The notes: generated by a model from the letters alone, not told the origin. A DNA stretch of 64,000 bases from Labilibacter marinus (GCF_001659685.2 NZ_LXYE02000038.1:145897-209896); one strand, 5' to 3'; numbered from the stretch's first letter, positions 37,002 through 47,086 are shown. Made by a program: numbers and translations.

Positions 37002-37901
37002 ATGTTATCCATTTGCATTCCTGTTTATAATTACGATGTTACAACTTTAGTTGGCAAATTATGCGCACAACTAAAAGACATCTCTCAAAAAGCGGAAATA
37101 ATAGTGATGGATGATGGCTCTAGTAATGATTATAAGCTAATAAATAAAACCATTAAAAACGATTACAAGGTTAACTATATCGAATTAAAAGAAAACGTTG
37201 GGAGGTCAGCAATTAGAAACCTTTTGGCTAAGCGAAGTATATTTAATTACATCCTTTTTTTAGACTGTGATTCTGATATTAAACCTAATTTTGTAAAAAC
37301 TTACATGAATAATATCGATAAAGGTAGCGAGGTTATTTGTGGAGGCACTCTACATCCCAACATATGTCCATCTCCAAATAAAACTTTAAGATGGAAATCA
37401 GGAACCATGAGAGAAGACCGCTCTGTTTCAGTGAGAGAAAGGAATAAATATACATCCTTTACTTCCAATAACTTTGTTGTGAAAACTGAAGTATTTTATC
37501 AATATTCCTTTAATGAAAATATAACGAAATATGGTCATGAAGATACTCTTTTTGGCATCGAATTAGATATCAACAGTGTTAAAATTAAACACATTGACAA
37601 TCCTGCTATTCACATTGGCATTGACTCAAATATTGAATATTTAAATAAAACTGAACAAGCTATTGAAAACTTGGTTCAGATTTTGCTTGATAATAAATAT
37701 TCCAACGCCTTATATGATAAAATTAAACTCCTTCGGTATGCTAAAATGATTCAACAATACGGACTAAAAGGTATTGTCATTAAGCTGTACTTAAAATTTA
37801 GACTGAAAATAATTAATAACCTTTGTAGTAACAATCCAAACCTTTTATTATTTGATTTATATAAAATTGGTTACTACTTTAATATAAAGGATAAAAAGTA
37901 A
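37002..37901 (+). CDS. GT2-family glycosyltransferase
   Basis: The 299-residue protein begins LSICIPVYNYDVTTLVGKLCAQL, the classic GT-A nucleotide-binding opening, followed by IIVMDDGSS, GRSAIRN and the DxD-containing LFLDCDSDIKPNF. A later YGHEDTLFGIEL gives the acceptor-side E/D motif. It should transfer a sugar from a nucleotide donor, in the cytoplasm at the membrane; donor and acceptor are unknown. No membrane span is obvious. It sits 17 bases after pepP in a tightly packed run, which does not help assign its product. Confidence 0.85.
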   Translation: MLSICIPVYNYDVTTLVGKLCAQLKDISQKAEIIVMDDGSSNDYKLINKTIKNDYKVNYIELKENVGRSAIRNLLAKRSIFNYILFLDCDSDIKPNFVKTYMNNIDKGSEVICGGTLHPNICPSPNKTLRWKSGTMREDRSVSVRERNKYTSFTSNNFVVKTEVFYQYSFNENITKYGHEDTLFGIELDINSVKIKHIDNPAIHIGIDSNIEYLNKTEQAIENLVQILLDNKYSNALYDKIKLLRYAKMIQQYGLKGIVIKLYLKFRLKIINNLCSNNPNLLLFDLYKIGYYFNIKDKK

Positions 37902-37913
37902 TCCGCAAATACG

Positions 37914-39344
37914 ATGAACCATAAGATACTAAGCTTAATAATAACACTCCTACTATCCTTTATTACTTTTAATGGATATAGCCAGAATAAGGGTTACGCT
38001 ATAGACGTAACTGTAAATGGTTGGCAAGACACCACTTTAATTCTAGGGCATTACTTCAACAAAAAAATGTTGGTTAATGATACTATATACCTTAATGGCG
38101 ATGGTCAGGGAAAGTTCGAGGGTGATAACAAACTGGCGGGAGGTGTTTATATTATTTACATGCCAGATCAGAAGTACTTTGATGTAATTATTGACGATGA
38201 GCAACACTTTTCATTATCTGTTGATAAAAGTGATCCTGTTCAGACACTTCAAGTAAATGGTAATAAACAAGAAAAGGCATTCAATAACTATCAAAAGTTT
38301 ATTTTCGAAAGGCAATCAAAAGCTACAGCTATAAACAACAATATTAAAGATAAGAGTAAAACAGAACCTGACTCTGTAGATATATGGAAGAAGCAACTAT
38401 CTGAATTATCGACTGAGGTCAATAGTTATTGGGATAATATTTTGAAAGAGCATGAAGGAACATTTTTATCTTCCTTTGTAAATGCAATGCGAGAAGTTAC
38501 TGTACCTAATTTTTATGAAATTAACGAATCGGACTCATTAAAACAGATTAGGAAATATCAATATTATAAACTTCATTATTTTGATAATATTGATATGAAA
38601 GATGATCGACTTTTACGCACTCCATTCTTTACTAGCAAACTAGAAAACTTCTTCTCAAAATTGGTGGTGCAAATGCCAGATAGCGTTGTAAAGGAATCTA
38701 TTAGGGTAATAGATATGGCCGAAGGAAATAAAGAAATGGAAAAGTATCTTATTCAATACACATTCAACAAAGCTAACGAGAGCAAGTTGATGGGTATGGA
38801 TGCTGCGATGGTTGCCTTAGGGGAAAAGTATTATTTATCTGGCTATGCCGATTGGGTAGATGAAGAATTTATTACAAAACTAGAAGATCGTATTACTAAA
38901 CTAAAACCAAACCTGATTGGCAATACTGCACCTGACCTGCTCATGATGTCTCCCAATAGTCAACACTTTAAACTTAGCGAGGTATATGCTCCCGTTACGG
39001 TACTTGTTTTTTGGGAGCCAGATTGTGGTCACTGTAAAAAGGAAATTCCTAAACTTAAAGAGGTTGTGTGGGATAAATACCAAGATCAAGGCGTTAAGAT
39101 ATTTGCAGTATTCACCCAACACGAAACGGAAAAATGGACTGAATTTATTACGGATAATCAGTTAGAGGAATGGATGAATGTGTATGATCCATATAATCAA
39201 ACTAATTTCCGAAATTTATACGATATATACAGTACACCCGTAATTTATGTTTTAGATGAGAATAAAAAAATAATTGGAAAAAGAATTGGAGCAGAACAAG
39301 TTCCAGGCTTTATTGATCATCACCTTAAGTTAAATCAGCAATAA
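37914..39344 (+). CDS. exported thioredoxin-fold protein with CGHC site
   Basis: The 476-residue protein has a Sec signal (about 1-23), a DUF4369-like N-terminal beta domain (DVTVNGWQDTTLILGHYFNKKMLVNDTIYLNGDGQGKFEG), a helical middle (about 120-330) and a C-terminal TlpA/AhpC-like domain. The active site C371-G-H-C374 is in VLVFWEPDCGHCKKEIPKLKEV, and the cis-Pro in YSTPVIYVLDENKKIIGKRIG. It should catalyse thiol-disulfide exchange in the periplasm. This domain order is common in Bacteroidota; partners are unknown. It starts 12 bases after the glycosyltransferase gene and precedes the DUF4465 lipoprotein by 25 bases. Confidence 0.85.
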   Translation: MNHKILSLIITLLLSFITFNGYSQNKGYAIDVTVNGWQDTTLILGHYFNKKMLVNDTIYLNGDGQGKFEGDNKLAGGVYIIYMPDQKYFDVIIDDEQHFSLSVDKSDPVQTLQVNGNKQEKAFNNYQKFIFERQSKATAINNNIKDKSKTEPDSVDIWKKQLSELSTEVNSYWDNILKEHEGTFLSSFVNAMREVTVPNFYEINESDSLKQIRKYQYYKLHYFDNIDMKDDRLLRTPFFTSKLENFFSKLVVQMPDSVVKESIRVIDMAEGNKEMEKYLIQYTFNKANESKLMGMDAAMVALGEKYYLSGYADWVDEEFITKLEDRITKLKPNLIGNTAPDLLMMSPNSQHFKLSEVYAPVTVLVFWEPDCGHCKKEIPKLKEVVWDKYQDQGVKIFAVFTQHETEKWTEFITDNQLEEWMNVYDPYNQTNFRNLYDIYSTPVIYVLDENKKIIGKRIGAEQVPGFIDHHLKLNQQ

Positions 39345-39369
39345 TTTTGTAATTACAGAAGTGCATCAA

Positions 39370-40362
39370 ATGAATAAATTCAAATATATAATATTATCTT
39401 TTCTTACATTCTTAATTGTATGTACTTCTTGCGAAGAGTACGTTAAGGACATTCCACCTTCTGAGATCTTTTTAAACATGCCCGAAGGAGGTTATGAAAT
39501 AAATGTTAATGACACTATTGTTATAATTCCAAGAATAACCTACGACTTTAATTCTACTTACGCATGGGTGCTTAATGAAGAAATTATATGGGATGAAAAG
39601 GATTATCAATTAATCCCCAATGAGCTAAACAAATACACTTATCATTTTAGTATAAATAACGATAGAGGTAGTGATGACACTACTATTGTTGTACAGTCGA
39701 TGTATAAAACGGATTTTGAGGAATTTGAACTTGAAAAAGATACATTTTGGCTTAATACAGAAACTAATAATTCGTTAATATCAGATCAAATAGAATTTGA
39801 TATTAGCGGCTCTTATAATAATCAACCTTGGTATGGATTTACTTATTCAAACTTAACTGGAAGTGATAAATACGAGGACAATGAGAAGTACAGTTGTCAC
39901 AAAGCCTCCAGTGATTTTGAATCAACCATTTTTGGGATCATGTTGTTGGATAAAAATCCTCAAAATGCAATAACTCTTAATACAAAAGATGGTAGTAATC
40001 ATCTTTTCAAAAGCATCTCCGTCAATAACTCTTATTACTTATATGATGCTGTTAATACTGGGGCACATGGTTCTAAAAAGTTTGGCGGCGAAGATGGAAC
40101 TGATTTAGACTGGCTTAAACTTATTATTGTTGGAATAGATAACAATGATACTAAACAAGGTACTATTGAGTTTATGCTTGCTGATTTTACATTTGGTACT
40201 AATAGGGATAATTATATCGTTGAAGATTGGACTACTATAGATTTAACTACTTTGGGGCACGTTAATACAATCAAATTTTACTTATCTTCTTCAGATACTG
40301 TTGATGGAGTAACCAATTCTCCAGGCTTTGTTTGTTTTGATGAAATTAAAATTATAGAATAA
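39370..40362 (+). CDS. DUF4465-domain lipoprotein
   Basis: The ATG at 39370 is preferred over a GTG at 39361 because it opens the lipoprotein signal MNKFKYIILSFLTFLIVCTSC. The 330-residue product has an N-terminal Ig-like region (about 30-105) and then a DUF4465-type beta-sandwich (about 130-330): WYGFTYSNLTGSDKYEDNEKYS, ISVNNSYYLYDAVNTGAHGSKKFGG, DWLKLIIVGIDNN, and the closing W.TIDLTTLGHVNTIKFYLSSSD...SPGFVCFDEIKI. DUF4465 proteins are surface or secreted proteins with carbohydrate-binding-like folds; no ligand is known. It is the last gene of the plus-strand run and ends before a hairpin. Confidence 0.78.
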   Translation: MNKFKYIILSFLTFLIVCTSCEEYVKDIPPSEIFLNMPEGGYEINVNDTIVIIPRITYDFNSTYAWVLNEEIIWDEKDYQLIPNELNKYTYHFSINNDRGSDDTTIVVQSMYKTDFEEFELEKDTFWLNTETNNSLISDQIEFDISGSYNNQPWYGFTYSNLTGSDKYEDNEKYSCHKASSDFESTIFGIMLLDKNPQNAITLNTKDGSNHLFKSISVNNSYYLYDAVNTGAHGSKKFGGEDGTDLDWLKLIIVGIDNNDTKQGTIEFMLADFTFGTNRDNYIVEDWTTIDLTTLGHVNTIKFYLSSSDTVDGVTNSPGFVCFDEIKIIE

Positions 40363-40373
40363 TCGTAATTTAA

Positions 40374-40419
40374 AAATGGCATTTACCTTTGTTCTCTTGA
40401 GCAAAAGTAAATGCCATTT
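40374..40419. terminator. long hairpin between convergent genes
   Basis: AAATGGCATTTACCTTTG (40374-40391) pairs with CAAAAGTAAATGCCATTT (40402-40419) with one mismatch around a 10-base loop. It lies between the convergent stops at 40362 and 40441 and probably serves both, although the T-runs are short. Confidence 0.7.
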
Positions 40420-40440
40420 CATTTTCCTTCGTAAAAGGAA

Positions 40441-42621
40441 TTACTGAACTACAAATGACTTGACCTGCTCCTCTCCTTCTAAATATACCTTTAATACATA
40501 AAAACCAACAGGTATATCTCCAACTTCTATTGGTATTTCCGATCCTATTAAATTAACCATATTTCCAGTTATCCTTCTTCCAATATAGTCATAGACCTCA
40601 TAGCGATCAACAAACTTACCATTACTATTCAAAAATAAGGTATGGCCTTTAAGTGGTACAGGATAAATATAAACACTGCCTGCTTTATTTTCTGGGACTT
40701 GCGTATCCTCATACACTACCATATCTGCTAAAACATCTAGCCATAGACTGTAGTTATTATATTCGTAAATTTCAGATGCATACGACCATCCATCCACATT
40801 ATCATACACTAACATTGAATTATGTTTATTATTATTACGAACAGAATAATAAACCGCTAAAGTATCTACAGGTGTGTCTTCATAGTTGATTTCATAACCC
40901 ACAAAAAAGTTTCCTTCAACATTAATTGGTGTATCAAATTCGAAATAATGCACTTCCGAACTATCTTTATCACTATTACCTAACTCAGAAAATTGAATTC
41001 CTACCTTTTTACTAATCAACACTTCAGGCTCTATATCTCCTTGCCACACACCTAAATTAAATGTTTGATTAGAACCCCACTTTACTTCACTCGGCGCAAA
41101 ATATACTCCTTTTATTCTAGCCGATTTAATATCTGTAAACCGTTCGGCATAAATAGTGTTTTGAGAAGCATTATGTCCACTCAAGAATCCGCCTTCGGCA
41201 ATTTCCGTACTAGTTGGCGTATCACCAAATTCAATATTGGATAGACGTTTAAATTTATTGCTTTCATATGGATCAACACCTTGTAAACTTTGATCTCCTG
41301 AATTAATAGGGTCTAACCACTCTTTAAAATGTTGATCCCATGATTTATAGAATTGCGTATAATAGTCATTAACTGGGTTGGTACAAATAGCTGCTCCGCC
41401 AGATAAAGTACCCACAAACATATCATTGCCATCAAACAATGGCCCTCCTGAAGACCCTGGCTCCGTGGTAGAGGTAGTCCATTCTGAAACCTTCCAATGA
41501 ACATTATCTACCTGTGTATAAGGATAATTAGCTGGAATATTAAACGAAGAAGCTTCTATATCTCCATCGAAGGTGGCAATTTTTTTCACATCTCCCCATG
41601 GGTGATGAATGGCTTTAAAAGGAGAAGGAGGAGCTGTACTTAAGGTCCAACCTGCTAAATAAGGTCTGTAATAGGAAGGTGGAGTATTATTCATTTCTAA
41701 TAAAGCGATATCTAAATCATCTTCTAACACCCTTGGCACTCCTCCCGAAAGACTATGTCCATAATATCCTTCAATAATCTGAGCACATTGCGGAGTTTCA
41801 TAATTAAAGTGAACCAACGCCGTACTTCCTGTTTTATCCGGCCTAAAACAATGTGCTGCTGTTATTATATACTGCTTTTTTTCTGAGCCAGTGTTATTAA
41901 TAAGAGTACCCGTACATAAGTCTGTACCGTTCATGATAACTCTAACTACAGCCCTCTTTATATTCATTTCCGTTCCTTCTTCATAGCAACTTATATCAAC
42001 ATCACATTCCTGATCTGCCTCACCAAAATAATCACTTATTTTTAAATCATATATATTTAAATAATCATGATTAACAGCACCTATTAGTATTTCCGTTTCG
42101 CCTTTTACATTACTCGGCTCTTGATATTCAACGATCACTTGATCTCCTCTAATAGGAGAAGTAGCTAATACTCCAGACGGCTGATTGTTTGCTTGAGTAA
42201 ACGCACCCAATACTTCCGAACGATCTGTATTATATATGAATAACTTACCTCCATCTGGCAGCTTATACCTATCAAAAATTAAATTAAGAGAATACGCCCC
42301 TTGCGAACTAATAACCAAACGCCAAATCTTTGTTCCATCATCCAACGTTGTCCATTCTCCCGAATTAACTAAAGAATAGTTAACCGAGAACTGATGTGCA
42401 AATTTTAATGATTCTCCTTTATCGACTTGGCGTGCACTTTTTAACCTAGTCTTTGATGGTAAGTAGAAGTGTTCCTTGGCATCAACATATAGCTCTTTAC
42501 TTACTTCAACATCAAAAACTGGACTACCAGACTCACTTATTTGAGCATTTAAAGAATGTTGCATCATAATTAATGAAGCAAATATTAATATCGTTAATCT
42601 TAAATCTATCTTTTTAATCAT
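40441..42621 (-). CDS. secreted Lys-C-like serine protease with T9SS sorting domain
   Basis: The 726-residue secreted protease has a signal (about 1-26), an N-terminal region (to about 205) and a trypsin-fold domain. The triad is H257 (YIITAAHCF), D304 (DDLDIALLEM) and S391 (PGSSGGPLF). The Cys-rich start of the domain (QECDVDISCYEEG...RAVVRVIMNGTDLCTGTLIN) is like lysyl endopeptidases. After about residue 440 comes a beta-rich region, and the end (VYIYPVPLKGHTLFL ... GFYVLKVYLEGEEQVKSFVVQ) is a type A T9SS sorting domain, so it should be exported and attached to the surface. Lys specificity is inferred from similarity. Confidence 0.88.
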   Translation of the reverse strand: MIKKIDLRLTILIFASLIMMQHSLNAQISESGSPVFDVEVSKELYVDAKEHFYLPSKTRLKSARQVDKGESLKFAHQFSVNYSLVNSGEWTTLDDGTKIWRLVISSQGAYSLNLIFDRYKLPDGGKLFIYNTDRSEVLGAFTQANNQPSGVLATSPIRGDQVIVEYQEPSNVKGETEILIGAVNHDYLNIYDLKISDYFGEADQECDVDISCYEEGTEMNIKRAVVRVIMNGTDLCTGTLINNTGSEKKQYIITAAHCFRPDKTGSTALVHFNYETPQCAQIIEGYYGHSLSGGVPRVLEDDLDIALLEMNNTPPSYYRPYLAGWTLSTAPPSPFKAIHHPWGDVKKIATFDGDIEASSFNIPANYPYTQVDNVHWKVSEWTTSTTEPGSSGGPLFDGNDMFVGTLSGGAAICTNPVNDYYTQFYKSWDQHFKEWLDPINSGDQSLQGVDPYESNKFKRLSNIEFGDTPTSTEIAEGGFLSGHNASQNTIYAERFTDIKSARIKGVYFAPSEVKWGSNQTFNLGVWQGDIEPEVLISKKVGIQFSELGNSDKDSSEVHYFEFDTPINVEGNFFVGYEINYEDTPVDTLAVYYSVRNNNKHNSMLVYDNVDGWSYASEIYEYNNYSLWLDVLADMVVYEDTQVPENKAGSVYIYPVPLKGHTLFLNSNGKFVDRYEVYDYIGRRITGNMVNLIGSEIPIEVGDIPVGFYVLKVYLEGEEQVKSFVVQ

Positions 42622-42663
42622 ATATAAAATCTTCCAAACTTTACCTACCTTAAAACACCTATA

Positions 42664-43968
42664 CTATGCTTTAGTATTTATATCTTTTTGCTTAGCAATC
42701 GATTTCAATGAAATACTCGTTTTTAATTTCACTACTTTTCTTAATCTCCCTGTTTTACCGAGTTTGTAATGTACCAAAGCCCATGCCATTATAATGCTTG
42801 AACCCAGAATTACAAATAGTAATATTCCTGTTTCAAAATCGTTTATTAAAAACTCATCGGGTATCGCAAAATACAATAAAACAGATATTAAACCTCTTGG
42901 CGCGATAAACACATGAGGCACAAAATCTTTTTTAACAATAATCTTAAACAACAACCATCTTCCTAAAAAAATTATAGCTAAAAATGCAAATGCTCCTAGT
43001 ACAATCCTAGTTTCAAAAATACCTGCAATGGTAATACTTAATCCAAATACAAAAAAGAAAAAAGTACGCACCACAAAAGCACTTTCTGCTGTTAATAGTT
43101 TAAAATCAGCCAATACTTCCTTTACTTTCTCTTCTCGTAAAAACTTTTTCATTACACCAGAAAAGAAAATATGTCTATTCTCTAATATGAGCCCGAAAAC
43201 CAATATTATGAGTAACGATGATAAGTGAAAAACCTTGCCTATCGCATACAGTAAAAGTAATACGGAAATAAATAAAAAGAGTTTTACATGACTATTAATA
43301 CGCTGAAAAAATATAATCATTGCATAGGACAAGACTACTGACAGAATTAAAGTTCCTCCCAAATTAGAGACTACATTTAATCCTATTTTAGCCACCTCGC
43401 TTGTATGTACGTTATTAATAACCGTATAAAACAAGATTAAACCAAATATGTCGGATAATGTACTTTCGTAAATAAGAAATTCTCGTTTTTCCTCTTCTAA
43501 TTGAGTTACACTAGGAATTACAATGGCACTGCTAATGATAGAAAGCGGAATAGCATAGATAAAAGCAGTTAGAAAATCTAAATTAGATATGAGTATTTGA
43601 ATTCCGTAAGTAAAGAGAAATACATTAATTATTAAAGATAAAAAAGCGATTAATCCTGACTTCCAGATCATGGGCCAGCGCTCTTTTGATAACTTTAGGT
43701 CTAATGCTCCTTCAAGTACAATCAACATCAACCCTACTAAACCTAATATCTCAAGAGAGAATATCCAATCGACATCAGATACTCCTATATTAAAAACCTT
43801 TTTACTGAAGAACCCCAAAAATATTAATAGAATTACACTGGGTATAGCTGTTTTTTGAGATACAACCGAAAAAAGATAAGACAGGATAATAACTAATGAA
43901 GCTCCTATTATTAAAAAATAAGCTACATTATTTGTATTTATATATTCCTGTATTGACAAAAGCTCCAT
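42664..43968 (-). CDS. CPA1-type cation/proton antiporter
   Basis: The start at 43968 (MELLSIQEY) was chosen; the longer frame to 44031 runs through the buk terminator. The 434-residue membrane protein has about 12 spans. Typical motifs are SVVSQKTAIPSVILLIFLGFFSKK near the start, EILGLVGLMLIVLEGALDL, AIPLSIISSAIVIPSVTQL, ESTLSDIFGLILFY, and FIAPRGLISVLLYFAIP near the end. The Asp in STLSDIFG is a candidate cation-binding residue; the usual ND pair is SD here. It exchanges Na+ or K+ for H+ at the inner membrane. The protease gene starts 42 bases further on and may be co-transcribed. Confidence 0.82.
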   Translation of the reverse strand: MELLSIQEYINTNNVAYFLIIGASLVIILSYLFSVVSQKTAIPSVILLIFLGFFSKKVFNIGVSDVDWIFSLEILGLVGLMLIVLEGALDLKLSKERWPMIWKSGLIAFLSLIINVFLFTYGIQILISNLDFLTAFIYAIPLSIISSAIVIPSVTQLEEEKREFLIYESTLSDIFGLILFYTVINNVHTSEVAKIGLNVVSNLGGTLILSVVLSYAMIIFFQRINSHVKLFLFISVLLLLYAIGKVFHLSSLLIILVFGLILENRHIFFSGVMKKFLREEKVKEVLADFKLLTAESAFVVRTFFFFVFGLSITIAGIFETRIVLGAFAFLAIIFLGRWLLFKIIVKKDFVPHVFIAPRGLISVLLYFAIPDEFLINDFETGILLFVILGSSIIMAWALVHYKLGKTGRLRKVVKLKTSISLKSIAKQKDINTKA

Positions 43969-43998
43969 AAGTTGTATTCCTTTTACTTTAGCAATAAT

Positions 43999-44034
43999 AA
44001 AAAAAAGTTGCCAATGAATACACATTAACAACTT
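43999..44034 (-). terminator. terminator of buk
   Basis: In the minus-strand RNA AAGUUGUUAAUG pairs with CAUUGGCAACUU (two G-U pairs) around six bases and is followed by six U. It begins 37 bases after the buk stop and lies just before the antiporter gene. Confidence 0.8.
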
Positions 44035-44070
44035 CTTTTAAAACGTAAGCTTTAATATTTTGTTTAATAA

Positions 44071-45147
44071 TTACTCATACACCCTACACTCCACTTCTTC
44101 GCGTAATGCGGATAAGCCATTTTGCATTAAGGCAGTCATTTCATCTTCACCAGGATAAACTGCTACAGGAGCTATAAAATCAACTCTTTCCTTAATGTAT
44201 TTAATTACAAAGTCATCGTGGGCAATACCACCAGTTAATATAATTCCATTAACCTTTCCTTTTAATACAGCAGCACAACCACCAATTGCTTTGGCAATTT
44301 GATAACACATTGCACTCAATACAAGCTCAGCATGTTTATCTCCTGCTTTTATTCTTTTCTCCACTTCATAAGCTTGATTGGTACCTAAATGAGCCACTAA
44401 ACCTCCATTACCATTCACGAGTTTATTCATTTCCTCATGGGTTTTCTCACCACTAAAACAAGCGTCTATCAGAGCACCAGTTGGCAATGTACCCGCTCTT
44501 TCAGGAGAAAATGGTCCATAACCAGAAAGGGCATTATTTACATCAACCACTTTTCCTTCTTTATGCGCTCCAATTGAAATACCACCGCCCATATGTGCTA
44601 CAATAAGATTCAACTCTTCGTACACAAAACCTCGTGTACGTGCAAATAATCGTCCTACCGCTTTTTGGTTTAAGGCATGAAAAATAGATCGTCGCGGCAT
44701 AGATGGACAGCCTGTTACACGTGCTACATCTTCTAATTCATCTACTACCACAGGATCGGCAATAAATGCTTTGGCATGGGGTAAAGAATTGGCTATGTCA
44801 TCTGCAATGAGTCCTCCAAGATTACTAGCATGTTCTCCTAAAATACCCACTCTTAAATCATGTTTTAAAGCTTCATTAACAGCATATACACCCGACTCTA
44901 TAGGCTTAACTAAACCTCCCCTACCTATTATTCCATCAATCCTTTCAATGTCTATATCAGCTTGTATCAATTCATTTAAAATTACTTCCTTACGAAATTC
45001 GTATTGAGCAGCAACTGTATTGAATGGTTCTAAATCCTCATTTGAGTGTTTTATATTTTTTAGAAAAATAGATTTTTCATTGTCATACACCGCTATCTTA
45101 GTTGATGTAGATCCTGGGTTAATCACTAAAACTCTAAAAATCTTCAT
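44071..45147 (-). CDS. buk: butyrate kinase
   Basis: The 358-residue enzyme interconverts butyryl-phosphate (or branched acyl-phosphate) and the acid, with ATP formed from ADP. ASKHA-fold motifs are clear: VLVINPGSTSTKIAVYD at the N-terminus, IGRGGL, ALNQKAVGR, NLIVAHMGGGISIGAHKEGKVVDVNNALSGYGPFSPERAGTLP, and IILTGGIAHDDF. Length is typical. It is the last gene of the minus-strand cluster, 24 bases after the first ptb-like gene in coding order. In non-butyrate-forming Bacteroidota such enzymes often act on isobutyryl or isovaleryl groups from branched-chain amino acids, so the real substrate is open. Confidence 0.93.
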   Translation of the reverse strand: MKIFRVLVINPGSTSTKIAVYDNEKSIFLKNIKHSNEDLEPFNTVAAQYEFRKEVILNELIQADIDIERIDGIIGRGGLVKPIESGVYAVNEALKHDLRVGILGEHASNLGGLIADDIANSLPHAKAFIADPVVVDELEDVARVTGCPSMPRRSIFHALNQKAVGRLFARTRGFVYEELNLIVAHMGGGISIGAHKEGKVVDVNNALSGYGPFSPERAGTLPTGALIDACFSGEKTHEEMNKLVNGNGGLVAHLGTNQAYEVEKRIKAGDKHAELVLSAMCYQIAKAIGGCAAVLKGKVNGIILTGGIAHDDFVIKYIKERVDFIAPVAVYPGEDEMTALMQNGLSALREEVECRVYE

Positions 45148-45171
45148 AAATTAAAATTCAATAGTTAACAT

Positions 45172-46086
45172 TTAATTTGACATTAGGCATGCTAAAGCTA
45201 AACAATAGTATTTAGATTTAAAACTCTCGCTGCGCGACATCACCACCACTGGATGAGTTGTGCCCTGTATGAGTCCTGCCAAATCGCCATTTCCGAACAA
45301 CATTAATCCTTTATAAAAGGGATTACTTGCTTCTAATGAAGGAAAAAGAAGGACATCGGCATCGCCCTCGATGGGTGATATTATTTTTTTAGTTTTTAAA
45401 CTTTCTGGATCACAGGCTAAAAAAACATCCAAAGGTCCATCCATTATGCATTTGCCAAAGCCTCCTTGAGCTGCCATTTCTTTCATTTCCTGATAATCTA
45501 ACGAATTAGGAAAGTGTTCCGAAACCTTTTCTGACGCACCGATTAGGGCTACCTTCGGCTCATTAATACCCAATTTATTCGTCATATCAATAGCATATTG
45601 GGCCATAGCTATTTTTTGCTTTTTTGATGGAAACGGAAGTACAGCAGGATCTGTAATAAAAAGGAGTTTGTGATATGCTGGAAGTTCCAGGGCGCAAACA
45701 TAACTGAGCACTCCCTCCTCCTTCATCAATCCTTTTTCCTTATTCAATACCGACTTTAAGAAAATATCTGTATTAATTAGACCTTTCATTAAGATATCCG
45801 CCTCTCCATTGTTCACCATATCGACAGCCAAATCTGAAGCTTCCTTTGGGTCTTCACATTCCACAATATCAAAAGCATTTTCATTAAGCAACAGCTCATC
45901 AGGTATTAAAGAAATAATCAATTGCTTATTACCAATAAATATAGGTTTCAAGAAACCATTTAATATTCCCGCAATTACTGCTTCAATCGTGTTTTTGTCT
46001 TCGGCCATAACCACAGCTACTTTAAACCTTTTGTTTAAAGAAATGACTATTTCTGGAAGCTCGGAAAGTCTTGACACTGGTCTCAT
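45172..46086 (-). CDS. ptb: phosphate butyryltransferase-like enzyme (copy A)
   Basis: The 304-residue protein belongs to the phosphate acyltransferase family. Visible are KVAVVMAEDKNTIEAVIAG, FIGNKQLIISLI, GEADILMKGLINTDIFLKSVLNKEKGLMKEEGVLSYV, and the C-terminal DVLLFPSLEASNPFYKGLMLFGNGDLAGLIQGTTHPVVVMSRSES. It exchanges CoA for phosphate on a short acyl-CoA, giving the substrate for butyrate kinase next door. It starts 13 bases after copy B. The two copies differ considerably, so they may have different chain preferences or form a hetero-oligomer. Confidence 0.88.
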   Translation of the reverse strand: MRPVSRLSELPEIVISLNKRFKVAVVMAEDKNTIEAVIAGILNGFLKPIFIGNKQLIISLIPDELLLNENAFDIVECEDPKEASDLAVDMVNNGEADILMKGLINTDIFLKSVLNKEKGLMKEEGVLSYVCALELPAYHKLLFITDPAVLPFPSKKQKIAMAQYAIDMTNKLGINEPKVALIGASEKVSEHFPNSLDYQEMKEMAAQGGFGKCIMDGPLDVFLACDPESLKTKKIISPIEGDADVLLFPSLEASNPFYKGLMLFGNGDLAGLIQGTTHPVVVMSRSESFKSKYYCLALACLMSN

Positions 46087-46099
46087 ACTAATCCTTAAA

Positions 46100-46996
46100 T
46101 TAAGCTAATGCAGCTAATAAGATACTATGATATTTAGATTCTTCGGAATCACTCCGGGAAGTTAATACAATGGGTTTTTTAGCACCAAGAACCACCGATG
46201 CTACCTTAGCCTTTGCAAAAAACACCAGCGTTTTATACAAAACATTACCTACTTCAATATCTGGCATTAACAATAAATCTGTATCACCAGCAACTGCACT
46301 TTTAATATTTTTGTTTTTAGCACTTTCAAAACTAACTGCATTATCAAAAGCCAATGGACCATCAATAATACAGTTTTTAATCTGGTCGCGCTGATTCATT
46401 TTTGACAATAAAGCGGCATCTAAAGTAGCTTGCATGCTTTCATTTACCATTTCTATAGCACCCAAAACCGCTACTTTAGGTTTAGCGATACCCATCTTAT
46501 TTAAATAACCTACAGAGTTATTCACAATAGCTATCTTATCCTTAAGATTTGGGGCAATGTTCATAGCTACATCTGTTATAGCTATTAATTTATGATAGGT
46601 ATTTACTTCAAACAAAGCAAAGTGAGACAACAAGGTACCTGTACGTAAACCCCATTCCTTATTCAATACGCCTTTTAGCAATTCTGGAGTAGCAACTTTA
46701 CCCTTCATTAAAATTTGTGCTTCATCATTATGTACCAACTTAACTGCTATCTCCACACATTTTTGATGATCCAATTCGTTGATAAATACGGCACCATCAA
46801 AGTCATAACCTTTTTCTTTGATGATATCTCGTGTTAAGACTTCGTCTCCAATTAATATAGGATTTACAATTCCTACTTTATATGCTTTATGGATCGCATT
46901 TAATGAATACTGATCTTGCGACACGGCAAGAGCTAAAGTTCTAACAATTTTATTCTTGCTGATTAAACGCTCTAGATCTGATAATTTTTTAAACAT
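46100..46996 (-). CDS. ptb: phosphate butyryltransferase-like enzyme (copy B)
   Basis: The 298-residue protein is a paralogue of copy A with the same fold: RTLALAVSQDQYSLNAIHKAYKVGIVNPILIGDE, NDEAQILMKGKVATPELLKGVLNKEWGLRTGTLLSHFALFEV, ITDVAMNIAPNLKDKIAIVNNSVGYLNKMGIAKPKVAVLGAIE, and LLLMPDIEVGNVLYKTLVFFAKAKVASVVLGAKKPIVLTSRSDSEESK. It begins the ptb-ptb-buk operon, 149 bases after the ackA stop and behind its terminator. I see no TAnnTTTG promoter in that gap. The reaction is as for copy A. Confidence 0.88.
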   Translation of the reverse strand: MFKKLSDLERLISKNKIVRTLALAVSQDQYSLNAIHKAYKVGIVNPILIGDEVLTRDIIKEKGYDFDGAVFINELDHQKCVEIAVKLVHNDEAQILMKGKVATPELLKGVLNKEWGLRTGTLLSHFALFEVNTYHKLIAITDVAMNIAPNLKDKIAIVNNSVGYLNKMGIAKPKVAVLGAIEMVNESMQATLDAALLSKMNQRDQIKNCIIDGPLAFDNAVSFESAKNKNIKSAVAGDTDLLLMPDIEVGNVLYKTLVFFAKAKVASVVLGAKKPIVLTSRSDSEESKYHSILLAALA

Positions 46997-47086
46997 AGAC
47001 CTCTATTTTTTTTACCATTAAAATTCTCTTTTCGAAGTACACTAAATTACGCTAGCAAATCAAGTATAAAAATGACTTTTATAAGC

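Noticed and set aside
43969..44031. Longer N-terminus of the antiporter
   Set aside because: It runs through the buk terminator; the Met at 43968 begins the normal membrane protein.
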